A DNA stretch of 64,000 nucleotides from Diadema setosum (lineage: Eukaryota; Echinodermata; Echinoidea; Diadematoida; Diadematidae), in contig NC_092701.1 of the NCBI RefSeq assembly GCF_964275005.1, positions 36,099,520-36,163,519 on the forward strand, in the 5' to 3' direction. The notes beneath the pieces were generated by a model, which worked only from the letters and a program-made list of their open reading frames with translations, had not been told where the DNA came from and did not search any database. Shown piece by piece: positions 1 to 11,709 of the stretch. Each line of letters begins with the position of its first letter. The stretch's first letter is position 1. The position numbers and the translations under genes are program-made.

Positions 1-650
1 CTTTCATCTAATATACTATTTCATTTGTTTGTTTGTACGTTCATCTACATAGTGTTTTTCATATCATGGTTTTTTTCTGTTCTTCATTATTAATCTATTT
101 ATCCATATTCTTTTGTTCTTAATTGACTAATTATTCACCGCATCTATAATCTAAATCTGATTAAATTTAAATCTAAATCATTTAAATTTGATAACTTTCT
201 GTAGAACCGTCTTTATGGTGCTAACTTTGAACATCTCTTTACGACATGTACGAAAAGTGAACACAAATACATTCGAAGACACGGACATGAACACACTGAA
301 AATACGCATGTCATAATAAAAAGTGACCCACTTAGTTTTGAGAACCGCAAATATATCGAACTCTTTGTCTCATGACTTGTCATAGGCATCACAATAAATC
401 AAGACATATCGTTAACATCACCATGTGTATAATATATTTCTATAATGTGTTTCCTTCTAATCCAAATGTAAAGAAAGAGAACAAAATAGAAACAACGAGC
501 AAACGTACTCTGTTCGCAATCAACCTGATTGTTGTTCAAAAACTTGTCTCGATGGCACCACAATGTCAATTAAGGAAGCGGCGAGAAGAGACTTTAAATA
601 TGACATGAAAATTATATGAAAACATCAGTGAAACGCAGTTTGCATGGTTT
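1..650. other. No gene seen; AT-rich
   Basis: Short open frames lack splice context and residue patterns typical of proteins. Nothing recognisable before the GAA repeat. Confidence 0.4.
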
Positions 651-669
651 GAGGAGAAAGAAGACAAAA

Positions 670-718
670 AGAAGAAGAAGAAGAAGAAGAAGAAGAAGAA
701 GAAGAAGAAGAAGAAGAG
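670..718. repeat. (GAA)n microsatellite
   Basis: About 16 GAA units. The poly-Arg frame across it is a repeat translation, not a gene. Confidence 0.95.
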
Positions 719-890
719 AAAGATATAATTTATCTTCGTTATCCTCGTATAACCTCTGGAAGATAATTGGTGACACAGATTATACGATCCAATGGTGTGT
801 ATACCATGTATACGGTATCCAATTCGTGAATTCTCGGAAAATAACCGTTACAAACAGATTCAATGAAACAATATTGTATGACTCCATATC

Positions 891-892
<2 letters not shown>

Positions 893-948
<56 letters not shown>
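893..948. repeat. (AT)n microsatellite
   Basis: About 28 AT units directly upstream of the inverted-repeat element at 953-1093. A second AT array lies at 1139-1175. Confidence 0.95.
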
Positions 949-952
<4 letters not shown>

Positions 953-1093
953 GAAGAATCAAGAAATAAACTAGTAATGCATTTCCCCGTCGAGACTCCT
1001 GAAGAAGGTGGAGGCCACCGAAAATTTGAGTTGTTCAATAAACTCATTCTTATTGGCGAAATAATGCATTACTAGTTTATTTCTTGATTCTTC
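953..1093. mobile_element. Short inverted-repeat element with hammerhead-like core
   Basis: Perfect 31-nt inverted repeats (953-983 and 1063-1093) enclose CTGAAGA (999-1005), a 5-bp stem GGTGG/CCACC, then GAAA. That order resembles the hammerhead ribozyme core (CUGANGA, stem II, GAAA) found near the ends of Penelope-like retroelements. A GAGTT/AACTC hairpin follows in the stem III position. A clear stem I and cleavage triplet were not identified. Confidence 0.4.
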
Positions 1094-1133
1094 ATTATAT
1101 TGGAGCCAATACGTGAATTCGCAACATGTCTAT

Positions 1134-1177
<44 letters not shown>

Positions 1178-1179
1178 TT

Positions 1180-1713
1180 TCATTTTGCTAGAGCTGCATG
1201 TGCCGTTTCTGTTGAGCTCTAAATGTGATTGAATAACTATGTGTTATATATCACACCATAGGTGTTGTGTGGGTGTGTTTAATGTGTGCTTGCGCGTCTG
1301 TGTGTCTGTATGTGTGTAGACCTACGCACGTAATGCTTATGTAGTTACCCTTGTCTGAGTAGGTCATTCGATTTCAGAAACATCTCGTCCTTTCTAGAGT
1401 CATTGGAATTGCCGTAGTCTGTTTCCAACGTTCATCACTGAAGATTACAAAGAATCGCCGTTACATTGTCTCGTTGTTGCCATGACAACTGATATGAAAT
1501 GTACGTGAGTGGCTGTGGAGGAGGCACTTCGCGGGAAGTAGCTAGTCTCATTTCAGATCGACTCCTCCAGAATGAATACAAAAAGAGAGGTAAATGTCTC
1601 AAGAAAGCTATGTCATTGATTCTCAAGAGTGTAAAAATGATTCCCTGACGCCAGTTCTGCAAAAGGAGAACTGTCTCCAGTCTGCGAGCGAGTGCAATGA
1701 GATGCGATTAGCT
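1180..1713. other. No gene seen
   Basis: TG-rich stretch near 1265-1320; otherwise nothing recognisable. Confidence 0.4.
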
Positions 1714-2712
1714 GGTATCTCACTGAGTGGCGAACGTTTGCGAACGGAGCGAATTTGAGATTCGTCAACTTTTCTGACGACTGTTAGCGAAAAATCAAGG
1801 TTCGCTTCTGCCATTAGCGACAGTTAGCGACTCTAAGCGGTGTTTAGCGACAGTTAGCAACACTTGAGCGAATGTTTGCGAAAGTGTTTGCGAAACACAG
1901 GTGGCGACTATTAGCGACTGTTAGCAAATGTTAGCGACAGTTTTGCAACTATATATTAGCAACTGTTTGCAAATCCCTTTCGACAATTTGCGAATGTTTT
2001 GGGACTTGGAAAAGTATCAGGCGAGTATGTATGGTCAGACCCATAAAACGAACGTACAACCTTCCACTGCATTCAGATCTCTCACGTGACCACCGTTCAA
2101 GATGGATTTCCAGAATATGGAAAGGAATTTCTGCCAAGAAGAGGCTCAACGTGCTGCTAGCCTTGAAGAGCTGCTTTTTCTGGCTGCTATACAGCTATCT
2201 TGCAGCTTAACAGAAAGAAGATGAAGAAAAACAAGAGGGGAAGAAGAAAAGAAAGACTGTTTGGGTCAGAGAGTGGTTGTTGCAGAGGACAGACTTTGGT
2301 CAATATGAAAAGCTTTTGCAGCAATTACATTATGGAGATGTCAAGAGCTTCATGAACTTTCTTAGAGTGGAACCTTGCCTGTTTCAGGAGCTTTTATATA
2401 GGATTATTATGGTTACTTGTTCGCTAGCAGTGGCGAATCAAATAAAAATGTTAGCGACACCGTATTACGACCGTTTGCGAATTCTTACGAGTGTTTTGCG
2501 AATGTTTGCAACTGTTAGTGAAAATACAAATTCGCGAAGAAATTTTGAACATGTTCAAAATTTCTTTGCGACAAGAAAAACTGTTTGCGACAATAAAAAC
2601 CGTTTGCGAGCTTTCTTGCAACTGTTAACGAACCTTCTGCAACCCTTTACGAACCCTGGCGAAATCCCAAATTCGCTACGTTCGCAAACGTTCGCGGCTC
2701 AGTGAAATACCC
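1714..2712. mobile_element. Non-autonomous PIF/Harbinger-like element with GCGA-rich interior
   Basis: Terminal inverted repeats of about 50 bp (1714-1764 and 2660-2712), consensus beginning GGTATYTCACTGAG and continuing through GCGAACGTTTGCGAACG. Both subterminal regions are filled with degenerate GCGA/TTTGCGAA/TTAGCGAC words. Between them lies a broken Harbinger-type transposase start. Exact target-site duplication is unclear. Confidence 0.65.
2102..2406 (+). pseudogene. Harbinger (HARBI1-like) transposase N-terminal fragment
   Basis: A 40-codon frame from ATG 2102 ends in TGA at 2222. The next frame continues with KTVWVREWLLQRTDFGQYEK, LLQQLHYGDVKSFMNFLRV and FQELLYRI, the typical start of PIF/Harbinger nucleases (W-x-R-x-W-L, then F-x-x-F-x-R-M-x-x-x-x-F-x-E-L-L). 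The match stops near 2406, where GCGA repeats begin, so the nuclease domain is missing: frameshifted and truncated. Confidence 0.65.
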
Positions 2713-3089
2713 CCTAACCATCGAAGTGTTGAATGCGATCTTATAAAGATGTATCCCTCACCATTTTTCTTTCTCTCTCTCCCTCTTTTTATCTGTATTT
2801 CTCTTCCATGTCCCTCAATTCTCTTTATATCTCCATCTCTCTCTGTGCGTCTTTTCATCTTGATGTTTCATTGCCTCTCCTTCTTATGAAATGACACATT
2901 AGAACTGAATCGAAGGTGCAATATTGCTTTCATAATCACCGGCATTCGTTCAACGTCGTGCAGTTCAGTTCGTGTGTCGGCATGGCAGCTGACAGCCCTC
3001 ACCTGCGAAACAACGTCCACACCCATCATATAAGGGTAAAATATAATATACATATATTATGCGTATGCATACATATAAATAGATAAATA

Positions 3090-3105
3090 GATAGATTGAT
3101 AGATG

Positions 3106-3158
<53 letters not shown>

Positions 3159-3330
3159 ATGGATAGATAGATAAATAGATAAATAGACAGATAGATAGGT
3201 AGGTAGGTAGATAGATACTTAGATACGGTAATAGATACACATACATACGTGTATACATATATATATACATACTGTACATACTGTACATACTGTACATACA
3301 TACATACATACATACATACATACATACATT
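3090..3330. repeat. (GATA)n then (CATA)n compound microsatellite
   Basis: GATA units at about 3090-3180 with variants to 3230, then TACATACTG and CATA units to 3330. Long Tyr/Ser/Ile-type frames on the minus strand are repeat translations. Confidence 0.95.
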
Positions 3331-3339
3331 ATACATGAT

Positions 3340-5770
3340 TATAAATCATCATCATTACTCAGCAGCATAGGCCTATTCGTGTGGTTGATGATAATCATGG
3401 AGTGATATTGCCGTGCCACACCCTCATTTTCAAAGACCTCCTAATAGCAGCTGAAATTCGCCTCCAGCAATCAGAAAAAAGTAAAAACAGAAATCAATTA
3501 ATCTTCGTCATGGGCACTGGACATTTTCATGAACATGCCGGTCTACGGGCGAAATCAGACCTAATTACGAAACCGTGTTAAAAATAAAAACAACAAATAA
3601 TGGGAGGGGGTGCTCCCATGAAACAGAGGGTTAATTTTCCATCTGCTATTGTTTTTCCGAAAGGCTAAGATTCTTGACTGTAGAACATGGCTGGGTTCCA
3701 ACTTTAGGCATGGGTATCTTTTTCTTCTACTTTTTTTTTTTTGAAAATCTATATTCTGAAGAAAAAGGATTCACGAAACTTAAAACAGAGCAAAAAACTA
3801 TCAGATTTTATTAACCGGTAGTTACCCTATAATGTTCTCACTCAAGATTCCTTCAGTCAACAGTGATGAGGTGTTTGTCGATTTAAAGAAAAAAATAAAG
3901 AAATCAAGAAATCAAGAATGGAAAAAAAGCTGTACATTCATTTACAGTTTAAATTACTTCCTACTCATTGGCAAGATTATCAGTATAAGGACTAAATGAG
4001 AGAAAGAGAAATATAAGGGAGAAAGGAAATTAAAAGTATTTCATAATCTTCCATTTTCGCAGTGGTGTCAATAATATTTGCTTGACATAATCTCACGCAT
4101 CAATCACACAACGGAAACGGGTAACAGGCATTTTTTGGGGATAAACGTAAATGACTCAAATTTCACTGGCAAATTAACGCCGTGGAATACGAATATGGCA
4201 TGCAAGGACGTTCACCGCAATTCGCAGCCGCTTATTTCCTTACTAAGTTACTGGTTATCGAAATACATGGATTAGGCTACTTTGGACAGTGCAACAGTAT
4301 ATCCTGAGGTCAAACCCTGTCCGGGTGCGTACTTCGCTCGGACGAAATCTCTGTCCAGAAGATACTGGAGACCTCACAGCTTTTACCCACAACGTTCCTC
4401 ATTTTGACCTAGGTGTGAAAATGGTTATAATGATATAAAACCCACTTGGCAATGCTGCGGTTGGCATAATTATAATGGTAGTAAAGTCAACGTCAACACA
4501 GAGAAAATTTCAAAAGGGAAATTACAATATGCCGTCAGTATATGGTTATGATTATGTTTAAAAACTTATTATGTTTCTGATTATTACCATTCTCGTCATT
4601 ACTACTAGTATAATAATAATCATCATCATCGCCATTATCATAGATTTAATCAAAACAACAACAACAACAAACCTTTAATGCTATAAGCTACTTCTACTGT
4701 CATTTTTAGTCTACAAGATTGTGTAGATCTGTCTTGGGGGAAAGAATAAGGACAAAATGTAGTTCTTTCTGAGAGAAGCATCTGTAGACTGAATCTAAAT
4801 CTATAATGTCGACACCATCTTCCCTACTCTTCGTCTTTCATCGTTAAAGATATGAATCCCGTCCCCACGAGGGACAGGGTTGATATTCCATATCGCGTGA
4901 AAAATGAGCCCCTTGGAGTTTTTTCCTTTGTCTTCCCCTGTTAGTCTATGTTGGTTTACTAAACGCCGCTGTCCTCTCTTCTTGAGGTCACGCAAGTCGT
5001 GACGTAATGAGATGACGTCGCTCACGCGTTGCCCTGGAAACTGAGCACGGCTTCATTATATTCACTGTCCATCGGCGAGTAGTCTGCGTTTCGGGGCAAT
5101 TCATCGAAAACGAATGTCGAACGATAAATGACCATATACTCAATTGAGCAAACGTTTTGCATCGACTGGAACGCCTTTGGCAAGTTAATAGAGGCAAGGG
5201 ATTTGAAAGAAAGAAAATAAAGGTAAACAACAACAAAACCCTTGAAAACAATTTTCCAAGGGCCCTCAAGACATGTAAGGTTATACCCCACTTAAATTTG
5301 TAAACAGGTCCACTTCGCCATACTTCACTTAGATTGATAATATTTTGCTCTTGAGGGATAAGCACCACGTTCTGCAATGTGTTATCTTTGTTCATTTGTT
5401 TTGTTTTGTTTTTTGTTCCTTGAGCGAGCTCTTTCTATGAAACTATTAGCGTAATGAAATAAGAGATCGGCTTAACTCTGGGAGGAAACAAGATAAAGGA
5501 TTCTGAATGTATGGCTGTTGCAGCGTTGGGACTGTCAGAATTCTCGACTGTCTACTGGCGTCTGTTCCAAGAACACATTCGAGATCAGACCCCGGGTCAT
5601 ATAACTCCACATCGTCTGACTGTCCTCTTTTCATTTGAACAGAAGTAGGAAACCTTAGAAATTGATGATACCGAGTAAGTTAGTTTAAGTAAGAGTGTAG
5701 ATATATAATAAGGTTAAAATCTCATAGACTACATTTCGTGGGTCATTAAACACATTGAGCAAAGAAAGAG
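3340..5770. other. No gene or clear element seen
   Basis: Mixed-composition intergenic sequence with short simple repeats (AAC near 4655, T tract near 3727). Open frames up to 135 codons at 4988-5395 minus lack recognisable motifs or splice partners. Confidence 0.4.
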
Positions 5771-5803
5771 TTGAAAACACATAGCTTCTCAACTGCTTTT
5801 AGA

Positions 5804-6000
5804 TTTCATTTCGTTTCGTTTCGTTTCATTTCATTTCATTTCATTTCATTTCATTTCATTTCATTTCATTTCATTTCATTTCATTTCATTTCATTTCATT
5901 TCATTTCATTTCATTTCATTTCATTTCATTTCATTTCATTTCATTTCATTTCATTTCATTTCATTTCATTTCATTTCATTTCATTTCATTTCATTTCATT
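5804..6000. repeat. (TTTCA)n pentamer array, probable LINE tail
   Basis: About 38 pentamer units, TTTCG at the left edge becoming homogeneous TTTCA. On the minus strand this is (TGAAA)n immediately after a LINE ORF2 C-terminus, so it is best read as the 3' tail of that element, expanded by slippage. Confidence 0.8.
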
Positions 6001-6290
6001 TGTCTATTAGCAGCTTCGGCCAAGTGCATTTTAAAGCTTATAAACGTTGGTTTTTGTTTCAGTTCAAATGGTACATGTAACTTATTCCAATGTATTGATC
6101 CAGAATATGTAAAACTTTTATGTTTAAAACAAGTTTTAATCGGAGGTAACACAAAATTCAACGATGAATTCCTTACATTATATCTGAAAATCTTGAATTG
6201 AAACATATTTATTTTTCGGACAAAGTTTGTGTGCAATTCTATATATAATATGTAAAGTATGTTTATTTCGTCTCTCATCCAGTTTATCAA
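5991..6290 (-). pseudogene. Non-LTR retrotransposon ORF2 C-terminal remnant
   Basis: 99 codons on the minus strand end in the pentamer tail. They have the layout typical of LINE ORF2 C-termini: NVRNSSLNFVLPPIKT, then SFTYSGSIHWNKLHVPFELK and PTFISFKMHL (the R-x-S-F-x-Y-x-G-x-x-x-W-N-x-L-P pattern followed by S-F-K). The upstream RT domain is absent, so this is a 5'-truncated copy. Confidence 0.65.
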
Positions 6291-6779
6291 TGGGTATAAG
6301 TGCTGTATATGAAAGTTTAGTAGGGAACCTAGCTTTAAGCAGGTAATTTCCTCTCACCTCCTTGCTTTAACAATAAAGATTACGTGGAAGCACACAGAAT
6401 TCAAATGAAACTACAGATACGAGCTTCCTTTTGCAATCGAAAACTATGGTCGTTTACTTGATGTACAATATGGCCGGATAGTCTGAAAATTAGGTAATGA
6501 TTGTATATCGTATATTGTGTGGAAATAAGTATTTCTTGGTACGCGATGGATTGCAACTGAAATCACAGTGATCATCAGGGGAAAAAAGAATCCTGAAAGT
6601 CACGTGACAAGTGGTAAATGATGCTCCCATTGATAAATGCACTCCTTCTTGGCTGTTTATATGCAGAAGTTTAATAAGTCTTACGTCATTCATCGTGATC
6701 TTCAAGATTAATATCACTTGAACTAATACGCCATTACTAATCGTTACGTGTGGCTAAACTTCAGTTCCAACAGGTGTCA

Positions 6780-7133
6780 ATAGGGAGCTTTAGATTTGCG
6801 GAGCGGACGTTTGAGACGACGCTTGAGCTGGACGTTCTCCTCTTCCTTGCGTCGTGTTGAGAAGTAGCTTTAGATTACGCTGGGACGCAACCTATAAAAA
6901 ATAAAATGGCGCCCCCATTATGATCGGTGCATGATGTAACTGCTCCCTACGTCGTGAATTGAGGGGACGTAAAAATAGCACGGACGTAAAAATAGCACAT
7001 AATTAACGCGTAGTGAAACGCAAGCTATAAATAAATCGACCTTGATACGCGATTTTGAGCATGCTCAAAATAGTTTTTTTTTTTTTTTTTTCCCCTGTGA
7101 ACGTCCCCGTCGCGAAAATCTAAGGCTCCCTAT
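6780..7133. mobile_element. TIR element (MITE), about 354 bp
   Basis: Inverted ends ATAGGGAGCTTTAGATTTGC at 6780 and its partner ending at 7133 (AAAATCTAAGGCTCCCTAT). CpG-rich interior with repeated GGACGTAAAAATAGCA words and a T tract. No coding capacity. Confidence 0.7.
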
Positions 7134-8510
7134 AAACAGGCAAACACGTTCGACATTGTACAGAGTGTATTCAGAAAATGATCCAAGTTTTGATTCATTT
7201 GTATGGATGGGTAAGCACCCTCGTGTGTTAACGCTAGCAACTCTGTAATGAGAAACGGAATTTATCTTTTGATAAATGCAATGAATCTATATCGAGTCTG
7301 ATATACCGTCATGACATGGCGGATCCAGGTGGGGGTGCACTGTGCGTCCCCCTTATTTTTAGGTAAAACAAAAGAAATAAAAAGAGAAATGGAGGGGGCG
7401 TGTGTGCTCCCCTTTAATTTTGTAAAGGTGCACCCCCCCCCCCCCCCTTTACGGAATTCCTGGACTCATCCCTGTACTGCTCACTTTGCTCATAGTGAAC
7501 ATTACATTGACAACAACAACAACAATAAGCACAAAGAACCACAGCTGTGTTGGTATACAGGTGGAATGATGCTGTTTATTGTTGGGTATCGCCCCAAGAA
7601 TGATACTGACATGCACAAGAGTCAAGATTTATTCACCATATTTTGCTCGAAATGCTACTCCAAAGAAAACAACCAAACACACAAACAAGATATCTGCCTT
7701 TTAAACAGTACACGTCTTTGCAAAATCCACGTGCCTGACACATATGATACATTACACTTCATTGTTCTGTACTAAACTATTCATTACAGCATTAAAATGT
7801 GGTCATTATTTGTTTGCTGGCTCCTGTAATGTTTCTTGCAATATCACCATTTTGTTTGTAGGCTATACTTTGATGAACATTTAACACCAAAACAATGAAT
7901 ATACTGCTTCACTTGACATTCAAAAAATGTAATGAATACAAAATCTGGGAATTTCAAAAGGCACAGATGATTATTTCAATAGTTCTCATCATTTCTGAGT
8001 GTTGCAATGCATGAAGTAATTTGAAGGTAAGATTTACAATTGACATAGACTAAATCAAAGAGGTACAGCAGACGAATTCACCTACATGTATATCTACAAA
8101 ATCATGATGCATCATTTCATGGCAGACTGGTACTGAGGCGAAAGACACTTGGCTGCACTTTAAAGACAAATAATGCCAGAAAAAAGACAGAAGATTAGGT
8201 ACGATACAAACCAAAGGATATGTCTGAAAATGTGATTTGTTTTGTACAGTACTGCTCAAATCTGTAATTTGCTCCTGGACAGTTGATTTGAAGGCACCTT
8301 GGAAGAGACATCACTGCCCATGGGTCAAAAGGGTCATAAAATCTGGCCCGCAAAATTCCATGGCAAAATGCTTCCCCTCTTATAAAATGCTCTTATGCTG
8401 TCAACATGCTTACATTATGGAAATACATTTCTTGAAATGACATAGCATCAGCTGTGAGATGCAAACAGCTCTGAACAAAATTACATTAAATCTCACATTT
8501 CTCATCACAG
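7134..8510. other. No gene seen
   Basis: C tract at 7432-7447 and a short AAC array near 7510. The 154-codon open frame at 7311-7775 has no domain, splice or composition support. Confidence 0.4.
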
Positions 8511-11500
8511 TTTATTTTCCTTTTCACATATCTATATTAAGACATCAAAATTCATGTTGAGAAAAATACATAAGCTATAATTCTTCCCATCAAATGGACA
8601 TTTGTAATACTTGTGATGCGTCAGTTGTTACTTATTCAATATTACTACAAAATTTGGTTACAACAGTATCATACAAATGAATACATCATATTATGGTAGT
8701 ACACAATTTTGCATTCTGCACAGTTGGACGGCAAAGTGGACGGTTAATAGCAGACTAGATCACATCAAGGTGACCGCTGTAAATTTTTTGCATAAAATCA
8801 AGGTGTGGTACAATGGACGGTCGTCACATCAAGGGAACCATAAATCCCAAGAGAATTGGCCTATATACTTCAAGTGCATACTGCATGCATTTTACACTTT
8901 TCATCTTAAGGCACTCCACTAATATTTGTTTCATTGATGCTCTTAGCAATTTTTGGAAGTGGAAGCAGAAGGGGGAAAAGGCTCATAGTGGTTTTATCAC
9001 ATTCTCTATCTTACATCTGGTAATGGTAATAGGCATCCACTGAATTGATCAAATGCTTGTATGCCCAATAGTGTGGGCATCCCTTTGTGCATGCAGAACA
9101 GTGAATATCAAAAATTACTATATGCCAGGATGTATGGGTATACAAGACAGCGCCCAAATGCACATTTGTTAAACAAAGATAACATAGAAGATCGATGACA
9201 GATTTGCAGCAATACATGCATATATATGTGTACATCATAACTACAAACGAATATAGATATGAAATAGAATAGACATAATCGCCAAGATATACATATTTCT
9301 CCAATTATAATAGACTCTGGTATCTGAGTAAAAATCAAAAAGTGCAATATATCTACATGCAATTTCCACAAGAACCCATTGAGACAACAATAAAGAACAA
9401 AGGAATCATGTGCCAATAGATTAATCAGAATGGATGGAAATTAGATGAAGCACACATACCAGTAATATCCATCAAAATAATCACATACACACACATACAC
9501 ACACAAAACAGAGCAATGATAATCAGTCAGAATCAACAGAATGAAAATACTTTGCGGCATCTTCTGAAAACTGTGTGTAACCTTCACAACTACTACAGAC
9601 ATCACTGAAACCAATATATCTATTTGAGCTTCAAAAAAAAAAAAAGACATAGACTCGCATCAAGACTCAGGTATGTACGACAGCTTCAGGTGAGAATGAG
9701 ATAAAAAGATAATAGATATCATTTTGGCATATCGTCATTGGGAACGACAAGACCTTGTATCTAAAATTTTGGTGAGAATGACTTTTTGGGATTTATGGCC
9801 AGATAATCAGTTAAGTGATATTCTGTCCAAATCCTAGCTGTCTTACCCCAGAAATGCCACTACGGCATGCCAAAAGAAAGGCTATCCAATTTTATATACA
9901 GCTTCAGCTGCCATAATCTTTTTTTTTTTTCTTGCTCTCCTGAACACTTGACATTTCGTAGATATGAGGTCTTGTTGCCCAAGTGACAATATTTGAGGAG
10001 ATCAGAAATCAAAGTATGACCCCAAACTTTACCCATCAAATTTATATAAATGCATACAGAATACCCTAAGGCTCCTGCATTTTGTAACTTCATTTGAAAC
10101 CTCCACCTGATTGCAGTCAGTGACATACACAGGAACTGCCCTTGCACCCATACAAATTTCCTACAGTAGTATTATACCCTGCAGGTATGAAGGATACCAA
10201 TTTTGTACCAAAAGTGAGTCACCTAGGTTGTAGACAAGAGATCAGTGATGGTGGAGCCTTGTGGAATACAGCCTTCTCCGTGTCCCAGTCCCCCCACCCC
10301 TCAAATCTCTTTCAACTGCTTCCAGGATCCTAAATCATGGATTGATGTGCTAATTGAGCAAATTTCACATCCTGTAGACAAGCGGTTCATGTGCCTACAC
10401 ATTTCCTACTCATGATTGTAAATGTGCAGAAAAATTAGGTAAATACTATTTCTGTGAATAATGACTGCACTTTTCTCCAATAAAACTGACAGAAAATTTG
10501 AATGTTAATCACTGGGAAGTACTGGGAATAAGGAGTGAAGGGATTAATTGAATGCTCTTCAAATTACAATTTAAAAGCCACAAAAGCAATGAATCTTATC
10601 ACAACTTGAAAGCTGAACAGGCCTATTGCTCCAATTGAACAATTGTAAGTATCAGTGTAAGGAAATTGGACATTCACTGACCATTATCTTGTTTGAGAGT
10701 GAAAAAAATGTGATGATCACAGGTATGTGCACAGTCTAATCATGCACACACACACTGCATCCCCGCCCTTTACATACATGTTTGGATGCAAAAAGAAAAA
10801 TTAGTTCTGATACAAGCTTTGTCTAGTCAGTCCTATATCTACATTACACAGACAGTCATTGTGTAGGTCAAGAATCAGGTGCATCTATATCCTCTTTTAG
10901 AACTTGTATATATTCTACTTCTTTACTCTCTAGACTTCATATATCTCTCACACAGAGAGAACATGTAATTCAATTTCAATTTTTGTTCTTGTAAGGAACA
11001 TTAATACCTCGTATTTAGGCTAACTTAAAAATATTACAGTGATTTTGTTCCAGTGCTAAGCAAATTGCACCAGGTCAACACATACACAATAAAGAAAACA
11101 GGATGAGCAAAGTACCAACATGTAGATCCAGGTGAGTTCAAATATATAGAATTCGAATTTGTCATCCAACACCAGTTAGATTGAGAATCATGCTTAAACA
11201 TGGCTCTAGTAGACATGTTATGCCAGGAGAAATATATTACGTTAATACCACTTCTTTAAGACATAGCAGCAAAATGCACATATGGCTTGCAGACATTGTA
11301 TTGCCAACTAATGAAAAGACAGGACAAGCAGACAGCACAAATCTGATGAAAATTGGTCTCGATTTTTTTGTTCTCACTCGCCGATCTCCTCCTCATCCAA
11401 GGCTCTTCAATCCAGGAGTAGACTCTCTCTGTCTCCAATCGCCATGACAACAGAAAGGGCAGGTTAGCACACTGCTGGTATCAGGTCACTACTCAAGCTG

Positions 11501-11613
11501 TCTTCTCCTAGCATGGAGCTCTTGTGGCAGCCTGACGTCTGAAATGCACCACCTGTCGATGATTGGGGTGAAGTAGTGATGGCTCGGAGACGGTGCTAGC
11601 TGATCTCCTCCTC
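8511..11613 (-). other. Downstream flank of STKLD1-like gene; possible long 3' UTR
   Basis: No coding exon is seen here. On the minus strand the first canonical AATAAA I noticed after the stop is at 8511-8516 (TTTATT on the plus strand), so the 3' UTR could reach about 3.1 kb, or an alternative signal may be used earlier. Most of the stretch looks unique; one dispersed repeat copy lies at 9726-9990. Confidence 0.3.
9726..9990 (+). repeat. Dispersed repeat family A, copy 1
   Basis: About 250 bp with clear similarity, same orientation, to 25345-25600: shared words include GACAAGACCTTGTATCT, TTACCCCAGAAATG and CATTT(T/C)GTAGATATGAGG. No coding content. Confidence 0.75.
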
Positions 11614-11709
11614 CTACTTGCCCTTGGGCCTGGCTGAGCTGGGTCTGTTCGGGGGAGGTTTACCGCCCGTTATCTTGGCCTCCACCACCTCTATGGGGCC
11701 CATGATGTC
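11614..11709 (-). CDS. STKLD1: STKLD1-like exon 23 (C-terminal tail and stop)
   Basis: 96 nt including TAG, residues 633-663: DIMGPIEVVEAKITGG, then a Pro/Arg/Ser/Lys-rich disordered tail ending PKGK. Acceptor TTTACAG. The preceding intron (3.8 kb) is mostly the 70-bp satellite element. Confidence 0.88.
   Translation of the reverse strand, partial: DIMGPIEVVEAKITGGKPPPNRPSSARPKGK

Noticed and set aside
616..894. Arg-rich 92-codon open frame
   Set aside because: Translation of the GAA microsatellite.
2965..3336. Tyr/Ser/Leu/Ile-repeat frames on the minus strand
   Set aside because: Translations of GATA/CATA microsatellites.
4988..5395. 135-codon minus-strand open frame
   Set aside because: No recognisable domain; overlapping frames equally open; no supporting signals.
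5771..6010. Phe/His/Ile/Ser repeat protein on the plus strand
   Set aside because: Frame through the TTTCA array; the supported reading is a LINE tail on the other strand.
7311..7775. 154-codon open frame
   Set aside because: Crosses C tract and AAC repeat, no motif, no splice partner.
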